NCBI GenBank assembly: GCA_002469845.1
Contig: DKNZ01000063.1
Coordinates: 2,095 to 9,775 of the forward strand
Length of the DNA stretch: 7,681 nucleotides
DNA from: Cellvibrionales bacterium UBA7375
GTDB taxonomy: Bacteria; Pseudomonadota; Gammaproteobacteria; Pseudomonadales; Porticoccaceae
Reading direction: 5' to 3'
The translations under genes were made by a program, and so were the position numbers. The notes beneath the pieces were generated by a model. It worked only from the letters and a program-made list of their open reading frames with translations, was not told the origin of the DNA and did not search any database. This document shows, in pieces, positions 6,342 to 7,681 of this stretch (the first letter of the stretch is position 1; each line of letters starts with the position of its first letter).

Positions 6342-7681
6342 TCAGGCTAAATACCAGCTTCGACCATCATTTTCTATTAGCGATTCAGATTTTCCTGGAC
6401 CCCAAGAACCGGCACTGTAATATTTTACACCCGCTTCATTGTCAGACCATGCCTGCAGGAGATCGTCACACCACTGCCAGGATGCTTCTACTTCGTCACG
6501 ACTAACAAACAGCCATTGATCACCATTTAAAACTTCTAATAGTAATCGCTCATAGGCGTCGACTATTCTGCCATCGTCATTAGGATCGAGAAAATCGAGA
6601 TTTAATGTTCTTTTTTCAAGACTTGAGCGCTCTTTCATGCATTGTTTTTTAGATAGCATTTCAAGCTGAATGCCTTCATTTGGCTGAAGTCTAATAACCA
6701 ATCGATTATTAGCTCCTGAGTCATCGTCAGAAAAAATTGCATGGGGATTATCTTTGTAAGTAATCACAATTTGGGTCACTTTTTCTTTCATTCTTTTGCC
6801 CGTGCGAAGATAAAATGGAACGCCAGCCCAGCGCCAGTTATCAACGAATACCTTTAAGGCTACAAAGGTTTCAGTATTACTGCTGTCTTCTGCACTTCCC
6901 TCTTCTTCCATATAGCCAACCACTGGATCATCTGAGATCGAGCCCGCTGAGTACTGTCCGCGTACCGCATGATCAAAAACATTGTTTTTGTTAATGGGTG
7001 TCATAGCCTTGAGAAGTTTTACTTTTTCAGCGCGTATTTCATCAGCTTCTACCTTATTGGGCGGCTCCATAGCGACCAAAGAGAGTAATTGTAATAAATG
7101 ATTCTGAACCATATCACGCAACTGACCTACGCCATCATAGTAGGTCCAGCGCCCTTCAATTCCTACTATTTCTGCCGCTGTAATTTGGATATGATCAATG
7201 CTGCTATTATCCCATTGAGTGTGGATAATTCGATTGGCAAATCTAAGTGCAAGGAGGTTTTGAACGGTCTCTTTGCCCAGATAATGATCGATACGATAAA
7301 TACCGCTTTCAGGAAAGAATTTACCTACTGTATCGTTCACTTCTTTAGAGCTCTCAAGATCGTGCCCAATAGGCTTCTCTAGAACAATTCGCGACTTTGC
7401 ATCGATGCAATTGGCTTCGTCCAAATGCTGACAAATAGTACCAAACATACTGGGCGGAGTGGCCATATAGAAAATAAGCGTGCGGCTCTCATCTGACCAG
7501 TCTTTGAGTGCATTGAACTGTTCTTTTTCGGAGAATTCGATACGTATGTATTCAATGCGCTTTTTGAACCTAGACCAAACAGTATCACACCAGTCATCGC
7601 CAAGATTGGTCTTTAAGGTCTCACCCATTTGCTCTACAAATTCTGCAGACCCGAGCTCCTGACGCGCAACAGCGGCAATGC
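6342..7681 (-). CDS. zwf: Glucose-6-phosphate 1-dehydrogenase, N-terminus beyond window
   Basis: Oxidises glucose-6-phosphate to 6-phosphogluconolactone with NAD(P), the entry to the Entner-Doudoroff and oxidative pentose phosphate routes. The frame is open to the right edge. The ATG at 7628 is internal, because 17 further in-frame codons (IAAVARQELGSAEFVEQ) precede it and fit the family. About 445 of roughly 490 residues are present; the missing part includes the GASGDLA cofactor motif. Visible: MATPPSMF (7443-7466), the EKPIGHD motif (starting at 7379), the active-site RIDHYLGKE (7269-7295) with the conserved catalytic histidine and lysine, NWRWAGVPFYLRTGKRM, and a C-terminal SWGPGKSE...DGRSWYLA ending in TGA. 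It is upstream of pgl in the same operon. Its promoter and any HexR site lie outside the window. Cofactor preference cannot be judged without the N-terminus. Confidence 0.96.
   Translation of the reverse strand, partial: IAAVARQELGSAEFVEQMGETLKTNLGDDWCDTVWSRFKKRIEYIRIEFSEKEQFNALKDWSDESRTLIFYMATPPSMFGTICQHLDEANCIDAKSRIVLEKPIGHDLESSKEVNDTVGKFFPESGIYRIDHYLGKETVQNLLALRFANRIIHTQWDNSSIDHIQITAAEIVGIEGRWTYYDGVGQLRDMVQNHLLQLLSLVAMEPPNKVEADEIRAEKVKLLKAMTPINKNNVFDHAVRGQYSAGSISDDPVVGYMEEEGSAEDSSNTETFVALKVFVDNWRWAGVPFYLRTGKRMKEKVTQIVITYKDNPHAIFSDDDSGANNRLVIRLQPNEGIQLEMLSKKQCMKERSSLEKRTLNLDFLDPNDDGRIVDAYERLLLEVLNGDQWLFVSRDEVEASWQWCDDLLQAWSDNEAGVKYYSAGSWGPGKSESLIENDGRSWYLA

Noticed and set aside
7098..7382. 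94-residue open frame on the plus strand inside zwf
   Set aside because: It is antisense to the most conserved part of zwf, including the RIDHYLGKE region, with no recognisable domain.
7628..7628. ATG at 7628 as the true start of zwf
   Set aside because: The frame stays open to the window edge with family-like residues before it, and the essential N-terminal cofactor motif would be missing from a protein starting here.

Overview
The window is a compact block of central carbon metabolism from what looks like a marine-type gammaproteobacterium. The evidence is a HexR-type regulator beside gap and pyk, a pseudomonad-like GAPDH, a PykA-type pyruvate kinase, a zwf-pgl pair and a HexR-like palindrome. 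The DNA is moderately AT-rich by eye. The order resembles Entner-Doudoroff clusters of gammaproteobacteria such as Cellvibrionales or SAR92-like lineages. That lineage is inferred from gene order and protein style, not from a marker gene.

Layout: (1) positions 1-1841, minus strand: acs, acetyl-CoA synthetase, with about the last 35-40 residues beyond the left edge. (2) 1842-2030: a short spacer with no clear terminator or promoter. (3) 2031-2849, minus strand: a divergent hexR (RpiR/SIS family repressor). (4) 2850-3103: a divergent control region with a strong sigma70-type promoter for gap, a HexR-like palindrome over the predicted transcription start, an upstream copy of one half-site, and a nested inverted repeat in the hexR leader. 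(5) 3104-5564, plus strand: gap then pykA, only 7 bases apart, a likely two-gene operon. (6) 5570-5604: a bidirectional hairpin terminator. (7) 5628-7681, minus strand: pgl preceded by zwf, which is cut by the right edge and lacks its N-terminus.

Together, zwf and pgl take glucose-6-phosphate to 6-phosphogluconate. The dehydratase and aldolase of the Entner-Doudoroff route (edd, eda) are not in the window. gap and pykA process the glyceraldehyde-3-phosphate and phosphoenolpyruvate to pyruvate. HexR of known species is a repressor released by the Entner-Doudoroff intermediate KDPG, so it would tie gap-pykA expression to flux from zwf-pgl. acs brings acetate back in as acetyl-CoA.

There is no mobile element, CRISPR array, RNA gene or defence-like system here, and I do not see a novel multi-gene system. 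The points worth a second look are the regulator, whose SIS effector loops and C-terminus differ from canonical HexR although a good HexR-like site is retained, and the fine structure of the gap control region.
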